Assembly (NCBI GenBank): GCA_013368315.1
Contig: JAACJM010000003.1
Span: 1 to 64,000, forward strand
Direction of reading: 5' to 3'
Source: Tetrapyrgos nigripes
Taxonomy: Eukaryota; Basidiomycota; Agaricomycetes; Agaricales; Campanellaceae
Length of the DNA stretch: 64,000 nucleotides
Part shown: positions 22,957-34,999 of the stretch, one piece after another
How the letters are laid out: each line of letters starts with the position of its first letter
How positions within the stretch are numbered: position 1 is the stretch's first letter
The notes under the pieces: model-generated
Database searches by the model: none
Told to the model about the DNA's origin: nothing
Seen by the model: only the letters and a program-made list of their open reading frames with translations
Position numbers and translations under genes: made by a program

Positions 22957-25900
22957 ATGGACTATTTCTCAAAGTTCCTCAAGCAGGGAACTCAGCCATC
23001 TCCAAAGGCCCCCCAGATTATGCCCAGCAATTCACTGTCTCTTGGAACTATGTCAAGGTCTGCTCTGTTACTGAAATTTGTCGCAATGACCAGCTTACAT
23101 CTGTGTCTAGAACACCCTTCTTCATCCCGATGAACGCCAGCTGAGGCGAGGTATCAAGTCTACCGATGTCCCAGCACATCTCCAAACGATGGTCGACTCA
23201 CTTGTTGCAGAATCCACGCGCATTGACCAAGGGTACACGTCTTTCGTCTGTCGTTATTCACTCTCGGCTCAGTACAATTTCCAGTGCTACCGGTGCCTGT
23301 CTTGAATACCTACTCAAGCACGGCGAGTAATGCACTTTGCACGGCTGAGTGTCTAATTAACATGTTGCACAGACGTACTCGGCACTCTCGTTCGACTAAG
23401 TGAAACCGATAGACCACTTGGTATTCAAGCCGAAGTCCTTCGTGCCGTGCAGAATATGGTGGTTCTACTTGATGAGCAGTTTCTGGTCCATTCCGCCGTC
23501 CACAGAGCGGTATTGAGGCTGCTGCGAAACTGTGCAGGAGATGATTTGCAGGAACAATTGGATGGACGTGGAAGAAAGGTCATGGGTGCAGCTGGAAATG
23601 CTGTCCGAAGCCCACCATCAGAGTTCGAGGAAGATTGTGCGTCCCGCTTTTTTATATCTGTCTGTCAACGACTCACTTTCAGTCATTGTCAGTGGTCAAT
23701 CTCTTGTGCATATTATGCAGCCGAATTCGGACATATCGTGAATTGCTCATGATTTTCTTCCACGATAGACATTGGTATCGTTCTGAACCTCTGTTTGCCG
23801 TCGAGGAACAAGACGAAGACGATGAAGAAACAGCATCGGATGTGTCTTCCCAACAACCCGATAATTCCGGTCGATCATCCTCTCCCACTCCTTCGCAAGC
23901 AACAGTGACATCAGCGCCCGTATCGTCAGTGACAACAAAGAAAACAGAATACGAGTTTCTCCTATTCAATTATCTCCTCAGGTTTGTCCATCGGGAGGGG
24001 CAGATTGGGGAATTTGCGCGCGCTGGACTGCTGCTGTTGATGGACGTTGCCATGTCTCCGGGAGAGCCCATACACAGATTGACGGGAGAGGAGAGCTCCT
24101 CTGATGCTCCTGCCGATCCAATTACCGATGCGGCTTTGGCTTTGGCGGAGTACATTCTTGATGGCGACTTCTCAGAGGTATTAGCAGCTGGTCTGGGTGC
24201 AGTGTATTCCCTACTTCCGTCTAAGATCATCTTCCCTCCGCCAGCCGCAAACACAGATGATTCAAAGGCCAGTGGAATGGTGATTGGGAGCACTTGGCTT
24301 GAGACAGAGGATGAAAAGGAGATGCTTGAGGTATCGAGAGCTAGACAGCTTGCCATGGGAGTGGAGGATGCACGGAATCCAGATTTCAAGTCTCGTCTGG
24401 ATCATTTCCTCAAACTTATCGAGTTTCTGCAAGATGTACTCAACAGAAATATCGTGCAAGACAACATGGACGCTTCCATGTTGGTGGGCAACGCGATTGT
24501 CAGCTCTATTCTGGACGCCGTACGCCGTATCTTCTTGGAGAATGTCCTTTATCCTGCCGTTCTGGAGTGTTCCGACACGGACGGGAGCGCTGTAGCTATC
24601 ATGTCTTACATCGAGATCATGCTACGCACTCTCCAGAATGGACAGCTTGCAGATCTACTCGTCGATTTCCTTCTTAGTGAGGACAACGACGAGGTTAAAG
24701 TTAAAGCCCGTCCACATTCACTCCTGATTTCGAATAGTCAATCGGCTCCTCCCCAATCCACGCCTTCGACTAAAGCGGAAAAACACCGAAGACGAAAAAG
24801 TAGTGCCATGGCGATTTTGGAAATGGAAGCTCCAGATTCCAAAAAACAATCGGAGTACTTTACTTCCATGGCACGATTCACTCTCAAGGATCTGCTCTCA
24901 TCCAATTTACGATCCAAGAATCAAGCCACGGCTACTGCAGCGTTGCACCTACTGCAATCGCTGCTCGTGCAGCATCCTCAAGTCTGCATCGACAGAGTAC
25001 TGCTGGTAATCCCAGATTCAACAGCAACGAGCTTCCCTCACCCTATTATGATACCATCCATGTCGTCAATGGAGTCCAAGTTGTCATCCGTGGACGAAGA
25101 GGATGAAGACACCTTCATCTATCCAGGAATCGAGCCACTGCCTGCAGAGACGCCAAGTGGTCCTATATTCTACCAACCAGAAACCACTTTCTCCACTCAT
25201 GAAAGAGAGATGGATCTCTACTTGGCTCTCGTGTCGAGGGTGGATCCGTCGCACAGCTCAGACCCTTTCAGCACTGGCTACGACCATTATCTTCGTGATG
25301 CCATTTCCTCCATACAGGATCAGGTTGCTTACCGAGTGGACCCTGACGACGGCGTAGATTCTGAAAAGAGGCGCAAAGCCAAACATCGTCTCAATGTGAA
25401 CGATCCCATTCTATCTATCATCCTCGAGTCTTTGAGAAGATTCTTCTCCAACTCTCCCGAGTACAACGTAGCTCTGACAGGGCTATTAGCGACATTGGCT
25501 ATACACCCTGATCGTTCACTCGCCGGTTGGTTGACATTTGCAGCAAATGACTCTGCTCCCAGCAATGCAAATGATATTGACATGGGACTCGACCTTGACA
25601 ATGACGGCGATGACAGATCCATTGATTATCGAATAGAAGAGAAGTTGGCGACGGAGACAAGTTTCTTGCCTGCATCAAGTGTCGATGAAAAGTCTCGACC
25701 AGTGGTTCATACCATCTTCCACGGTCTGGTTGCTCAATTGGAACGATATCGCCAACTGGTGGACAATTTTGATCAGTTCCTTCTTGAACGTCGACAGGGG
25801 TTGCTGTTCTCAGAGAACCTTTCTGATGCATTGTCCCTGGCATTGGATACAGAAGAGCCCAGTAGACTGCTACCTGCGTTTGACCTCAACATCAATCTCA

Positions 25901-26376
25901 ACCTCACCCCGTCGAAATCCAAATCTAAATCATCCGCTCCGTCTTCCTTGGTGTCCTTCCTCACACCGAAGAAGAACAGAAAGTCCTCGTCCACCTCATC
26001 GGCTGTGCCTTCTACGCCGCCGAGAGGGGAACATAAAGCCGTAGCTGGGAGTCCTTTTGCGCCTCACTATCAGAAAACAGAGGCGATAACAGTGGAACCA
26101 TTCATTGCCCCAGTGCCAGCTTCTGCTCTATGGACCTCTATCAAGAAACCGAGATGGAATGCAGACGAGGAGGACGTCTTCGGGTCTGGATGGGCAGAGA
26201 AACCTAAGGAGACTCCTAAAGAGGAAGAGGAAGAGGAAGCGCTAGATAAGCCAACCAATGTGACATTGTCCAGGCTGCTGGACAACGTCGTCATTCTGGA
26301 GGAGAGCATCAAGGAACTCGTTGCTATTATACATGCAAGACGGAGTTTGGGCATAGATTCTGTTCGCTACTTGTAA
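22957..26376 (+). CDS. FHIP/RAI16-like (FTS-Hook-interacting) protein
   Basis: The RAI16/FHIP family links early endosomes and other cargo to dynein through FTS and Hook. MDYFSKFLKQGTQPSPKAP starts at 22957. The family frame then continues as DYAQQFTVSWNYVK, but shifted by one base at the run of six C at 23009-23014. Seven C would give KAPPDYAQQF. The next exons read NTLLHPDERQLRRGI, ATGACLEYLLKH, DVLGTLVRLSETDRP, EEDLVNLLCILCSRIRTYRE and LLMIFFHDRHWYR. An acidic Ser-rich insert is followed by YEFLLFNYLLRFVHREGQIG and LALAEYILDGDFSEVLAAGL, the core of the RAI16 domain. The C-terminal part has basic Ser-rich linkers and ends at 26376. The intron at 23323-23372 needs a GC donor (G|gcgagt) to keep the frame. 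The acceptor before LVNLLCIL is the second of two nearby CAGs. Confidence 0.85.
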
Positions 26377-26535
26377 ATTTACTCGACATTGATTAGACAC
26401 TGAGGAACCTGTAATATACCTTGCCTTCGATGCTGGTTATCTGGTGAATTGTAAGTCAGCAATTCCATTGCACATAACATACACATGACAAGTACATACA
26501 AGAAGAGGTGTAAAAGGACGATTGAATGAGTTGTA

Positions 26536-27642
26536 CTACTTGGCTTTGCCTTTCCTTCCTTTGCCTTTGCCTTTGGTGGTACCGCTACCCTCCGCGGCCT
26601 TTGCCTTGTCGCCAAAAAGTTTCTGCTGCAACTTCTCAAACTCGGCATCATCAATGTCGGGAGGGGCATCCGCCTTCCGGGAGCGTTTCTTCGGTGACGC
26701 CTCTTCTTCGTCATCCTCTGAAGGCTTTCCTCGCTTTTTGCCCTTAGCTCTCGGTGCAGGTTCGGCATATTTGGCAGCGAGACCGTCGAAGAAACTGTCC
26801 ATATTCTTCTGTTTCTTCTTGAGAATCAGCGCTTGCAACGCTGAAACGTCTTCCTCGTCCTCCCCAGCATCCTCTTTAGCTTTACTCTTTCCTTTGCCCT
26901 TCCGCTGGCTAGTCTTCCCACTGCCAAAGAACTCGTCCCAGACGCCGAGGTCCTTTGCCAGTTGCTCGGCTTCCTCTGCTTCTTTCTCACCCTGCTTCTT
27001 CCTGACGAGCCTAGCCTTTTCGTCATTTATTGTGGATTGCCATTGAGGAAGAGACTCGAGCTCGCCCTTGGAAATGAGATCAGATAGGACGACAATGAAA
27101 CGAGCTTCATCGTCGTGGGTAGAGTGCGGAATTAGTGTCATGATGTCTCCAATAGCTCCTTTGGTCTCGTTGTAGGCAGCTTTCAGATCCTCGACCTCTT
27201 CAGATGAACCTAACACGCGTATGAATGAGTCAGACGGACGCTCGGGCAGGAAATGAAGCTCACCCTGATATTCTTTCTTCATCTCGTCAAGTTTACCCCT
27301 CGTAACACGGTCGAATAGGTCTTCAAAGTACGCCTCCCAACCATCATCTCCGGCAGCAAGGTCAAAGCCTTCGTCCGTCTTCCCTGTTTTGTCGTATCTC
27401 TGCCTTCGCTTCTCGTCACTGAGGACGGCGTATGCAAAACCTATTTGCTGAAACTTAGTAGACGCGTCAGTCTTAGCTGACTCGCTGGCAGTCGCGTGTT
27501 TGTCGGGGTGATACCGGAGAGCAAGACGACGATAAGCCTTCTTTATTTCGTCTAATTTTGCTGTAGAGGTGAGAGAAAGGACAGCGTATAGATCTACCGA
27601 CTCTTGGCCGGGGAAGAATTGAGTGATAGGGTCTTCATCCAT
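26536..27642 (-). CDS. DNAJC9: DNAJC9-like J-domain histone co-chaperone
   Basis: A single exon. The frame opens at 27678, but I prefer the Met at 27642 (MDEDPITQFFPG) because it is the natural J-protein start and lies just downstream of the ACGCGT/CACGTG promoter elements. The J domain (about residues 17-90) contains DLYAVLSLTSTAKLDEIKKA and the HPD motif in YHPDKH. Then come GWEAYFEDLF, EDLKAAYNETKGAIGDIM and a basic C-terminal part with MDSFFDGLAAKYAE and many KGK/KKR stretches. Order and spacing match DNAJC9, which in animals recruits HSP70 to histone H3-H4. The conserved post-J region (DWEAYW-like block, then the KxAYxxxKGDM-like block) supports this over a generic J protein. It probably acts in the nucleus. 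Confidence 0.87.
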   Translation of the reverse strand: MDEDPITQFFPGQESVDLYAVLSLTSTAKLDEIKKAYRRLALRYHPDKHATASESAKTDASTKFQQIGFAYAVLSDEKRRQRYDKTGKTDEGFDLAAGDDGWEAYFEDLFDRVTRGKLDEMKKEYQGELHFLPERPSDSFIRVLGSSEEVEDLKAAYNETKGAIGDIMTLIPHSTHDDEARFIVVLSDLISKGELESLPQWQSTINDEKARLVRKKQGEKEAEEAEQLAKDLGVWDEFFGSGKTSQRKGKGKSKAKEDAGEDEEDVSALQALILKKKQKNMDSFFDGLAAKYAEPAPRAKGKKRGKPSEDDEEEASPKKRSRKADAPPDIDDAEFEKLQQKLFGDKAKAAEGSGTTKGKGKGRKGKAK

Positions 27643-27682
27643 GATTTGCTGTCGGGAAACGTCAAGGAAGAGGGTCAACGAT

Positions 27683-27707
27683 ACGCGTCGGCACGTGACA
27701 GACGCGT
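27683..27707. promoter_or_regulatory. Composite ACGCGT-CACGTG-ACGCGT promoter element
   Basis: ACGCGT at 27683-27688 and 27702-27707 flank a CACGTG at 27692-27697, 41-65 bp upstream of the preferred start of the DNAJC9-like gene. ACGCGT is the MCB site bound by MBF at G1/S in ascomycete yeasts. CACGTG is an E-box bound by bHLH factors such as Cbf1. The function here is inferred. Confidence 0.5.
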
Positions 27708-27862
27708 TTGGCTTGAGCCACGTAACGAGGATGGTAACAATGATGTGAAGGTACTGAGCCTGAGGAGGCCTGAGGTAGCTCTGAGGTAGCAGCGTAATTC
27801 TATCAATCTATCTATCTACACTAAGAACTGTACGAGCTACTAAACAGAAGCGGGCACCCCAG

Positions 27863-28516
27863 TCATATGCCAATATACGAATCTACCATCTGTTCAAGTA
27901 CTGGCCCAAATTCGTTCAACCCCCTAGTCCACAACCCGAACCACAAGAAAGCGAAAATAAAACCATACAAACTTCCTGCAAGGACCTGGGCCCAAGTGTG
28001 GTGACCCAACCATACTCTAGAGGCACATATGATGGAAGCAAGCGGAACCACAATCAGGGGTGGAAGTACGCGTATTAGTACATGCTGAGGAAGGGAATGG
28101 TGGATAGGGAGGTATATGCAGGCAAGGGGTATATATGTCCCAAAGTACGTGATGGTCGCAGAATGTGTGCTCGGCATACTAGATTGTCTGATGAGCAACA
28201 TGGGAAGCATTGCGCAGGCCAGCTCACCCGTAAGACTTTTTTGGTTTACGACCCGAACCAGCAGAAACGACAGGGCGAGGCTGCCGTACAAACCTCTTCA
28301 CCACCTTCACCGACATAGAACAGGCCGTTGCACCTGCTGAAAAATAGACAGCTCCTGCAGAGCGTGTCAAAATGATAAAAGTCGCTGTCAGGCCAGTCAC
28401 AGTCCAATTCGTCTGGAAAATGCTCATTCAGGTTGTGTATAAAACAAAGTAATAGAGCATACCCTATCTAGAAACTGGAGCCACCAAGGAAGTTGCCAGT
28501 CCGAAGAATCTGGCAT
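27863..28516 (-). CDS. CAX4: Dolichyl-pyrophosphate phosphatase (PAP2 family)
   Basis: An ER membrane enzyme that recycles dolichyl pyrophosphate released by N-glycosylation (yeast Cax4/Cwh8). Start MPDSSDWQLPWWLQF at 28516, donor near 28463, next exon TNWTVTGLTATFIILTRSAG, then the PAP2 motifs: KRFVRQPRP (first motif), G-MPSTHS across the intron near 28224 (second motif), and SRVWLGHHTWAQV (third motif, with the catalytic His). Several hydrophobic helices surround these motifs (for example VLPPLIVVPLASIIC and LAGSLYGFIFAFLWFGLW). Its size, a little under 200 residues once spliced, is close to the family. The third motif ends in Gln rather than Asp, which I recall as normal for this subgroup. 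The stop is at 27863. Confidence 0.9.
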
Positions 28517-28775
28517 GATTGTGAAGCGTTCGTGTTACGTTAGTAACTGGTAAGTAGAGATGTAACATGCTTTATTATTATACAGGGCTTGTCGGAACGC
28601 TTTATTAGAAGCGTCATCTACATATGATATGAGCGGCCAGCCCAAGGTGTCTCTTTGCGACCGCTACTATCTGCTTTTTTGCACTCCGAACAATTAGGAT
28701 ATGGATATGTATAATAGATAATGTGTACCGAAAACCATACAGTCCTTCTGAGATAATAAGCAATGATAACTACAG

Positions 28776-30619
28776 CTACTCGATAGATATTCGTGGTCCC
28801 AGAGCGTTTCCAGAGTTGTAAGGTGACTGGTGTTCACTCATATTGCCTGTAGAGCCACCAGTTGAGTATTTCGGGCGCTGGCTCACATCTAAGAAGAGAA
28901 TTGCATTACCATTGAGTTGTCCAGGTTTTATTGCAACAAGTTGGTAAGACCCACCATGAACTTTGGAGCTTTGTAAACCCCTGTCAAAGTCAGCAAAACA
29001 ACGGAGACCGACGGCAAATGTCGCAAACAAGATCAAGAAAGCGACAATGGCTGAAAACATATCAGTGAGAATGGAAAAGATTTGATAGCGTTCCCACTGA
29101 CTAAAAATGGTTAAAGTTGCTCTCGTTGTTTGGTATTGACCTCGCGAGGAGGGTTCATAGAAGCGCACAAGCTTATAAACTGATCGAAGTGGAGTCAGAC
29201 TCTGGCAAACAAAAGGTTGGGGCCGGTTGGGGTATGACTCACTGAAGTAGGTCTCGGCAGCTAACATGAGAACCAAAGATATCGACATCAACCTAAAACC
29301 CAGTTAGGCGTATAACGCAAGTGAAAGTAGGGATAAGCTTACCACTTAATTTCGCGCTGAACAGCGATGGCACATAAACCGAGTAAAACGAGGACGACCG
29401 GGATAGCCGAGATCGTGACACCAAATTCGGTGGAATTTTGAGCCAGAACGACGATCAGAAGCTGTAAATTGAAGAATGTGTTATGATACCAGGAGCACAG
29501 TGCTCAAGTGCGATCATACCTGCATCGTTACAGCGGTGAAGAAGAAGAAATCAAACTTCAAGAGACAGATCATGATCTGGTAGTATTGGTACATCGCTAA
29601 GGATAGGTTAGTGAGAGCCGTGTAGTCTATAATCATTAAACGTACTCTTCATTTTGGGGTTGGCACCGACGATGTGGAAGATAGCCCAACTACAAGCAAA
29701 AAAAAAAAAAAAACAATCAGATGCGACATCTAAGAATAGCTCTGTGCGCTAACCCAAATTCGGCGTACAGCTGTCTTATCCAGAACAGCATGAACAGCCA
29801 GGATCCTGCAATCACGCAAGGAGCAACAATTAGGTACGGTTCAATCCTTCTCCATAGCGATCCAGGGACATCGCATTTCTACATAGCAAATCGACCACGT
29901 CAATTCCGAGGAAAGGGAGCACTGGAAGGAGCACACACAATCAAATCTGCGTTGGTGTCACAATCCGTTCCTGTGATGAGCGCAGTACGAGTTTGGTGCA
30001 CTTGAACAGCTGCGAATACCATGCAAGCCAAGTGAAACACTGAAAAGGAACCGATGAGCGAATAATATGGTCAAGGGAATGTGGTGGCGCACGTAGGATC
30101 CCAATTAGCTGAATAACATTCCGGAGGCGTAAGGCATCAAAAGCCATGAGCAATTCGAAGATCCTGGCACGACATGAAGCATTTTGAGAGACAGTGAAGT
30201 GACTGGTTCTTACTCGGCAAGAGCGAATAACGCAAGATAGCAAGGTATTGTCTTTGTGAGAAGGGATAGATTAGTTATCTATGCAACTAGGAAGAGCTGT
30301 TTGCGCACCCTGTATCCCTCCTGGCTTAAGCTCACTTTATCGTCGACCTAAACGCACGTCAAAAACCCATCTATGCTCATAGAACGGAAAGCTCGGACCA
30401 ATCTGAAGGTTATTGCAACCATAACGATCACGACAATGGCCTCTGTTAGGAAAACGCGAATCATGAGGAAGAGCTGAAATGACGTTGGAGGATAACTGAC
30501 GAGTTGTGACTGCAAAACACTGTTGGTTGAGCCGGACTAGAATAGACAGGGGGATATTGCGTACTGGTTGCTATGAAGGCTCTCTGAGCAGTGGTGGCCA
30601 GTAAAGGCTCGACGGCCAT
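28776..30619 (-). CDS. Multi-span membrane protein, UPF0658 (Golgi) type
   Basis: About nine short exons encode mostly hydrophobic helices. The first reads MAVEPLLATTAQRAFIAT from 30619. Later ones give SFQLFLMIRVFLTEAIVVIV, IPCYLALFALAE, the characteristic FELLMAFDALRLRNVIQLIG near 30125-30170, CFHLACMVFAAVQVHQTRTA, and a last cluster with FAVGLRCFADFDRGLQSSK. The polar C-terminal tail ends at 28776. The FDALRxxNxIQLIG pattern and the GLRCFADFDRGL ending match the fungal UPF0658 Golgi membrane protein family, as I remember it. No enzymatic motif is seen. One intron near 29692-29714 contains a 16-A run. Exact exon ends in the central part are uncertain. It is tandem with CAX4 on the same strand. 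Confidence 0.6.
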
Positions 30620-30837
30620 GGTCTCAACCAACGAAAGGGATCAAGAGAGGGAGTGTGAAAGGGAAAAGGGATGGGAATAGGATGAAAGAAAAGGATGTTC
30701 AGACGGCAAAGCGGTGTTAACGCAGGTCTCATTGCCGGGAAGCCGAAACCGTATCGTGTGATGGGCGTCAAGTGAGTCGCAACATGGCCGTTTCAGCGAT
30801 ATGTACTATGTACAGCAATACAAGCAATCCAATCTCT

Positions 30838-32689
30838 TTAGTCAGTTTCGCCCTTCTTCGCCGCAAACTCCAAACCCCGCGACCTGTCCATCACATCCTT
30901 CAATTTTTGCCATTCTGTCTCAATCACCCTCCGTTCATCTAACCATTCACAAATGGCGTCAGCATCTTCAAGATCCTCGGGAGGTTTTCGGCCTTTGGCA
31001 TGAGCCACCTGCACAAATCCGTGGTCGTCATCCTCTGCCATATACAAATCATCCATTTCGTCCGTTATGGTCCTAAAGAGGTTGTACTGAAAGAAATTTC
31101 AGGAAAGTCTGCGAGCTAACAAGGCAGTGAGGGACAAACCTCCCAATGAGATAAATCATGATACACTCTGACTCTTCTAGCACAGAAACGACCTAGGTGA
31201 TACTCTGCCGCAGCTTCGAGCTTCTTCTTGTTCTTCTTTTTCTCCGAATTCTTCCTGTTCTTCCGCTTCTTCCCCGAGTCGCTACTAGATCCTGCATCTG
31301 AGACAGATTCTTCGTCTGATGACAATTCCTACAAAATGTCAGCGACAATGTCCAGTCATGGATTCGTGAGACTTACTTCAAACCCTACACGATCATACGG
31401 GTGACCTAACAGACGACCGCAAAGAGTCGAAGTTCTTGAGCCAAGGTGACAGGCGTCGCATCCGGCAACAGCAAAATCCAGTTGTATAACATCGAGGTCG
31501 GGATACTTTTCGAGTGTCTTCTTGAAATCAGAACGCCAAACTGACGATGCGACAAGAGAATCCCTTAGACCAGAAAGCTTGCGTCGCGTAACATTCAGGG
31601 GTAAAGAGAAATAATCTTCCTCTTAGTGAGAGAAAGACAGTTGGGTTGGCATTAGATAGCACTGACGAGTAATCAATGTAACTTACTCTTCAATGTCTGT
31701 ACCATGAATTCATGGCGTTCCAAACCAGGTCGAACAGCAATGTGCACAAAAAATTGAAAGATTTTCTTGAATTGATGAGCAAGATCTTCATGAGCATCCA
31801 TGCTAAACTCGGCAGGGAGCGCGGATAAACCAGCACCATCATCCTCAACAATGAAGTCAGAGGATCCTACAGAATTGCTATCGTCGTCTCCAGAGTCACT
31901 GCCATCGAAAAGGCTATCTTTGTCGTCGTCCTTTTTAGCTCCCTGAAACGGTTGGGCATCCTCTTCCTCTTCGCTGTCCTCTTCGCTGTCCTCCTTTTCG
32001 GTTTCGGATTCTTTCTTGCCCTGTTTCCGTCCTGTAAAGAGTCAATTGGTGGCGAGACTCCTACATTAAATTAACACACTTTTGAGCTTTTCAAGATTCT
32101 TTTGGAAGGCTGTCTTTTTATCGCGCTTGCGTAGACGTGTTTCCAAGATATCTAGAAGAATCGTAAGGGACATATGGAAGAGACATGATTTATGCTCACG
32201 TTCTGTTTCAAGTTCATCCGATGTGTCTCCATCTTTCTCGCTGACCACTGGGCTATGCCTAATGAGCCTACCTCTTCGTTTGCGAGGAGGCGGCTGTTCA
32301 TCCCCCGAATCCGGAGAAGGAAGGCGTCGTAGTTTGACCTTTGTTGAAGTAGATTTCTTGTTCACGCGTTCATTTCGACGTGTCGCGGTCCTTCTGGGAG
32401 GTTTAGGGTCAGAGTTACTCTGCTGGTCTTCGTCTTCATCACTGTCAATGATACGTGTTTTGTGCACCAGAGGAAAACCCGTATCCTTCTGGGCAGGCTT
32501 CGCTTTCGGTTGGGTGAGTTTGATAGCGGCAAAGTCAGAATCATCTGAAACATCTTCATTGACCGCCATGTGCTTCTGTGCTTTGGGGCGACCAGACGGC
32601 TGAGAGGATTTTCGGGGGGATGGTTTTCCGGTGAGGGTAGTTTGTTGCAATTTCTTTGATGATCTTGTAGGTTTCTTTTCCTTGGGCAT
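30838..32689 (-). CDS. DUF4211-domain nuclear protein
   Basis: Start MPKEKKPTRSSKKLQQTTLT at 32689. The N-terminal 170 residues are basic, Ser/Pro-rich and disordered, with acidic DSDEDEDQQ patches and KKR/RKRRGR stretches that look like nuclear-localisation and chromatin-binding segments. Later exons give a Lys-rich helix (RLRKRDKKTAFQKNLEKLK), a long acidic tract, and then the folded region: SSDFIVEDDGAGLSALP, FFVHIAVRPGLERHEFMV, VTRRKLSGLRDSLVASSVW and VIQLDFAVAGCDACHLGSRT (paired Cys). The remainder has GRLLGHPYDRVGFE, YHLGRFCARRVRVYHDLSHWE and YNLFRTITDEMDDLY, ending at 30838. The order (acidic linker, FIVEDD, Cys-His block, GRFC block) fits DUF4211 proteins of fungi and plants, which are thought to be chromatin-associated. 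The molecular function is not established. Confidence 0.8.
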
Positions 32690-32773
32690 GGTGTCGGTGG
32701 AAACACTAAAACGCTATCCGGACTCCGGAATCATTTTTAGATTGACATCACTCCCACGTGATCATATACCTCC
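32690..32773. promoter_or_regulatory. 84-bp divergent promoter with CACGTG
   Basis: Only 84 bp separate the DUF4211 and PRCC start codons. CACGTG at 32755-32760 lies 14 bp upstream of the PRCC-gene ATG. The two genes probably share control. Confidence 0.5.
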
Positions 32774-34007
32774 ATGCTCGGCCTCGACGACTACGGTAGT
32801 GGAAGCGAAAGCGACGAATCAAGCAAAAAAGAGGTCCCTAAACCCTCTTCTTCCAAATCCGTCAAACCAAAAAAGAAGATTGCAATTGGACTACCAGCCC
32901 TTCGACCTGTCCAGGACGAGGATGATCTCAGTGCAGAAAGGCCTCCAGCTAAACGGCCGCGACTAGGAGCTGCTGGTACTGGAAAAGGCTCTTCTGCCCT
33001 CTTCTCCATGCTTCCTGCCCCAAAGCAGGATTCCGCTGATCGGCCTTCGGAACGTGTTCTTGGAGCTGGCAAGGGTCCTAGCCTAGTGTTCAGTGCACCT
33101 CAACCTTCACTGGAGAATTCGCTGACTTCTGATGTCGGCCCCTCGCCATCGGTGTCTGACACTTCACAAAGATCAACGACCCTTTTTTTACCGCCTTCGC
33201 TAGCGAAAGGAAGATCCAACATATCTTTAGATGGTCCCACCAAAGCGCCGTCTTCACTTCCATTGCCCTCAGCGGTTCCTGCAGTGGACTTTTTCTCTTT
33301 AGGTGAGTCTTCAGCGGTCTGGAAAGTTTTCATTTGAATGACCGATATGAAGGCTCTTCGACATCTAAATCTTCCGGGTCTACAAGTACTGTAACATCAA
33401 CATCTACCTTGACAATTTCCTCAGCTCCGACTATTACGGAGTTCAAACCTCCAGAACCGTCGATGACAGATCCCTATCCAGGCTACTATCAGTCACCTTC
33501 CGGAAACTGGGCTGCACACGATCCCGAATACTATGAAAGCTTCCGGAAAAAATGGGAAAAGGAATACAATGATCATTTACGCGCACTTGAAAAGGGTGCC
33601 ATCAAAGGATTTGAAGGGGCCGATGGAGCTGACGTAGCGAGCGTAGATGCTGCTGAGGAAATGGAGAAGGCGAAGAGGGAGATCAAGGAGCGCGAGGAAA
33701 GGAAAGCTATATCCAAAACTCCACAGGACGCTCCGGCGAAGCCCAAGATGAACATTACTGTAAGTCGTGCGCTGACTACCGCTTACCTCACTCATTGTTT
33801 GATAGGCTGCGAAACTGAGTGGAAGAGCCCGCTCAAGACATCAACTTGCCACTCTCTTGAACGAGGCGTACGAAAACCGAGAGGCTTTGGAAGACAAGAT
33901 TGCTGAAGGACGCAGAAATCGCAAGGAGGCAGGCAACAAATACGGTATATGCTCTCTACATCTTAGAATTCCATGACATTGACCATTCGACGCCAACAGG
34001 ATTTTGA
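32774..34007 (+). CDS. PRCC: PRCC-domain protein
   Basis: Start MLGLDDYGSGSESDESSKKE at 32774, the usual beginning of PRCC-like proteins. A long Pro/Ser-rich disordered part follows, with KRPRL as a likely nuclear-localisation signal. After an intron near 33301-33352, DPYPGYYQSPSGNWAAHDPE appears, and a charged helix follows. After the intron at about 33760-33806, the conserved C-terminal motif AAKLSGRARSRHQLATLLNE ... AEGRRNRKEAGNKYGF is present. The final codons span an intron (33945-33999), and the stop TGA is at 34005-34007. In animals PRCC binds MAD2B and localises to splicing speckles, so the protein is probably nuclear. The C-terminal KYGF end is diagnostic. Confidence 0.88.
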
Positions 34008-34126
34008 AAACTTTTATTTACAGTACAGTATGAATATCGTTTAGGTCCGCGTACAGCCCGGAATCAGGAGAAAAAAATAGTACACTAGACGAGATCGAGA
34101 GTAATAGGTATAGGGACGGGTAGATT

Positions 34127-34785
34127 TTACTTGGCGCCAGCAGAGAACTATTGGACACATGTTAGCAAAGCCACAACGACCAAGAGTAAACACATAGACA
34201 GACCTTCGTCACCGACTTGGTACCTTCCGAGATAGCATGTTTGGCCAATTCACCAGGAAGAATAAGACGAACACTCGTCTGGATCTCACGCGACGAAATC
34301 GTCGACTTCTTCGAGTATGTCGCAAGCTCTGCAACCACCACCACATTAGTGAGCTAGCTCCCATAAGACGACAAAAAGTAAACGCACTGGATGCCTCAGT
34401 CGCAATCCGCTCAAAGATATCATTCACAAACGAATTGAGGATGGCCATGGCCTTGTTCGAAATACCAGTGTCAGGGTGCACCTGCTTCAACACTACAATG
34501 ACCAGACGCGTCAGGTTATCACAGCAAGTCCAAGTAATGGGAACACACGCACCCTTGTAGATGTATGAGCTGTAGGTCTCCTTTCTGGCCTTCTTGCGCT
34601 TCTTCTTTTCACCATCAGCAGCAGGCTTGCTCGCTGTCTTCTTGGCCGCCTTGGAGCCTTCAGTTTTTGCTGGTGTCTTTCCTGCGGTGGAGGCTGGAGC
34701 CTTGGATGCTGTGGAAGCGGGCTTATCCACGTTTGTGAGCACACATAAACCAATATACAGTGGCATGTCATACTTTGGGAGCCAT
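34127..34785 (-). CDS. H2B: Histone H2B, copy 1
   Basis: A core nucleosome histone of 143 residues in five exons: MAPK (34785), a Lys/Ala-rich tail to [27 protein letters not shown] ... [23 protein letters not shown] ... SVTK, and FSAGAK with the stop at 34127-34129. The C-terminal VTKFSAGAK holds the conserved ubiquitination Lys (about K137). Bases 34127-34721 are almost identical, introns included, to 38039-38631 on the opposite strand, whereas the first exon's intron is unrelated. The protein differs from copy 2 by Thr instead of Ala at residue 20. No H2A gene is adjacent or in the window, unlike the usual fungal H2A-H2B divergent pair. Three ACGCGT sites lie about 215-240 bp upstream. Confidence 0.97.
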
Positions 34786-34999
34786 TGGACCTGGAAGATA
34801 TCTGTGATACAGCACTTATTAGAACCAGACAGGATGCAAACCATTGTCATTGAACTTACGGATATGTGAAGAGGTTAAGGTGAGGGGAGGAAGAAAGGCG
34901 TGTTCAGAGGTAAACCATCGCGCGTCGGCTTATGAAGGATTGGGCAGTCATTTCAAGGTCCGAATTTCACACGCTCTCGATCAACAATCTTATGCAATG

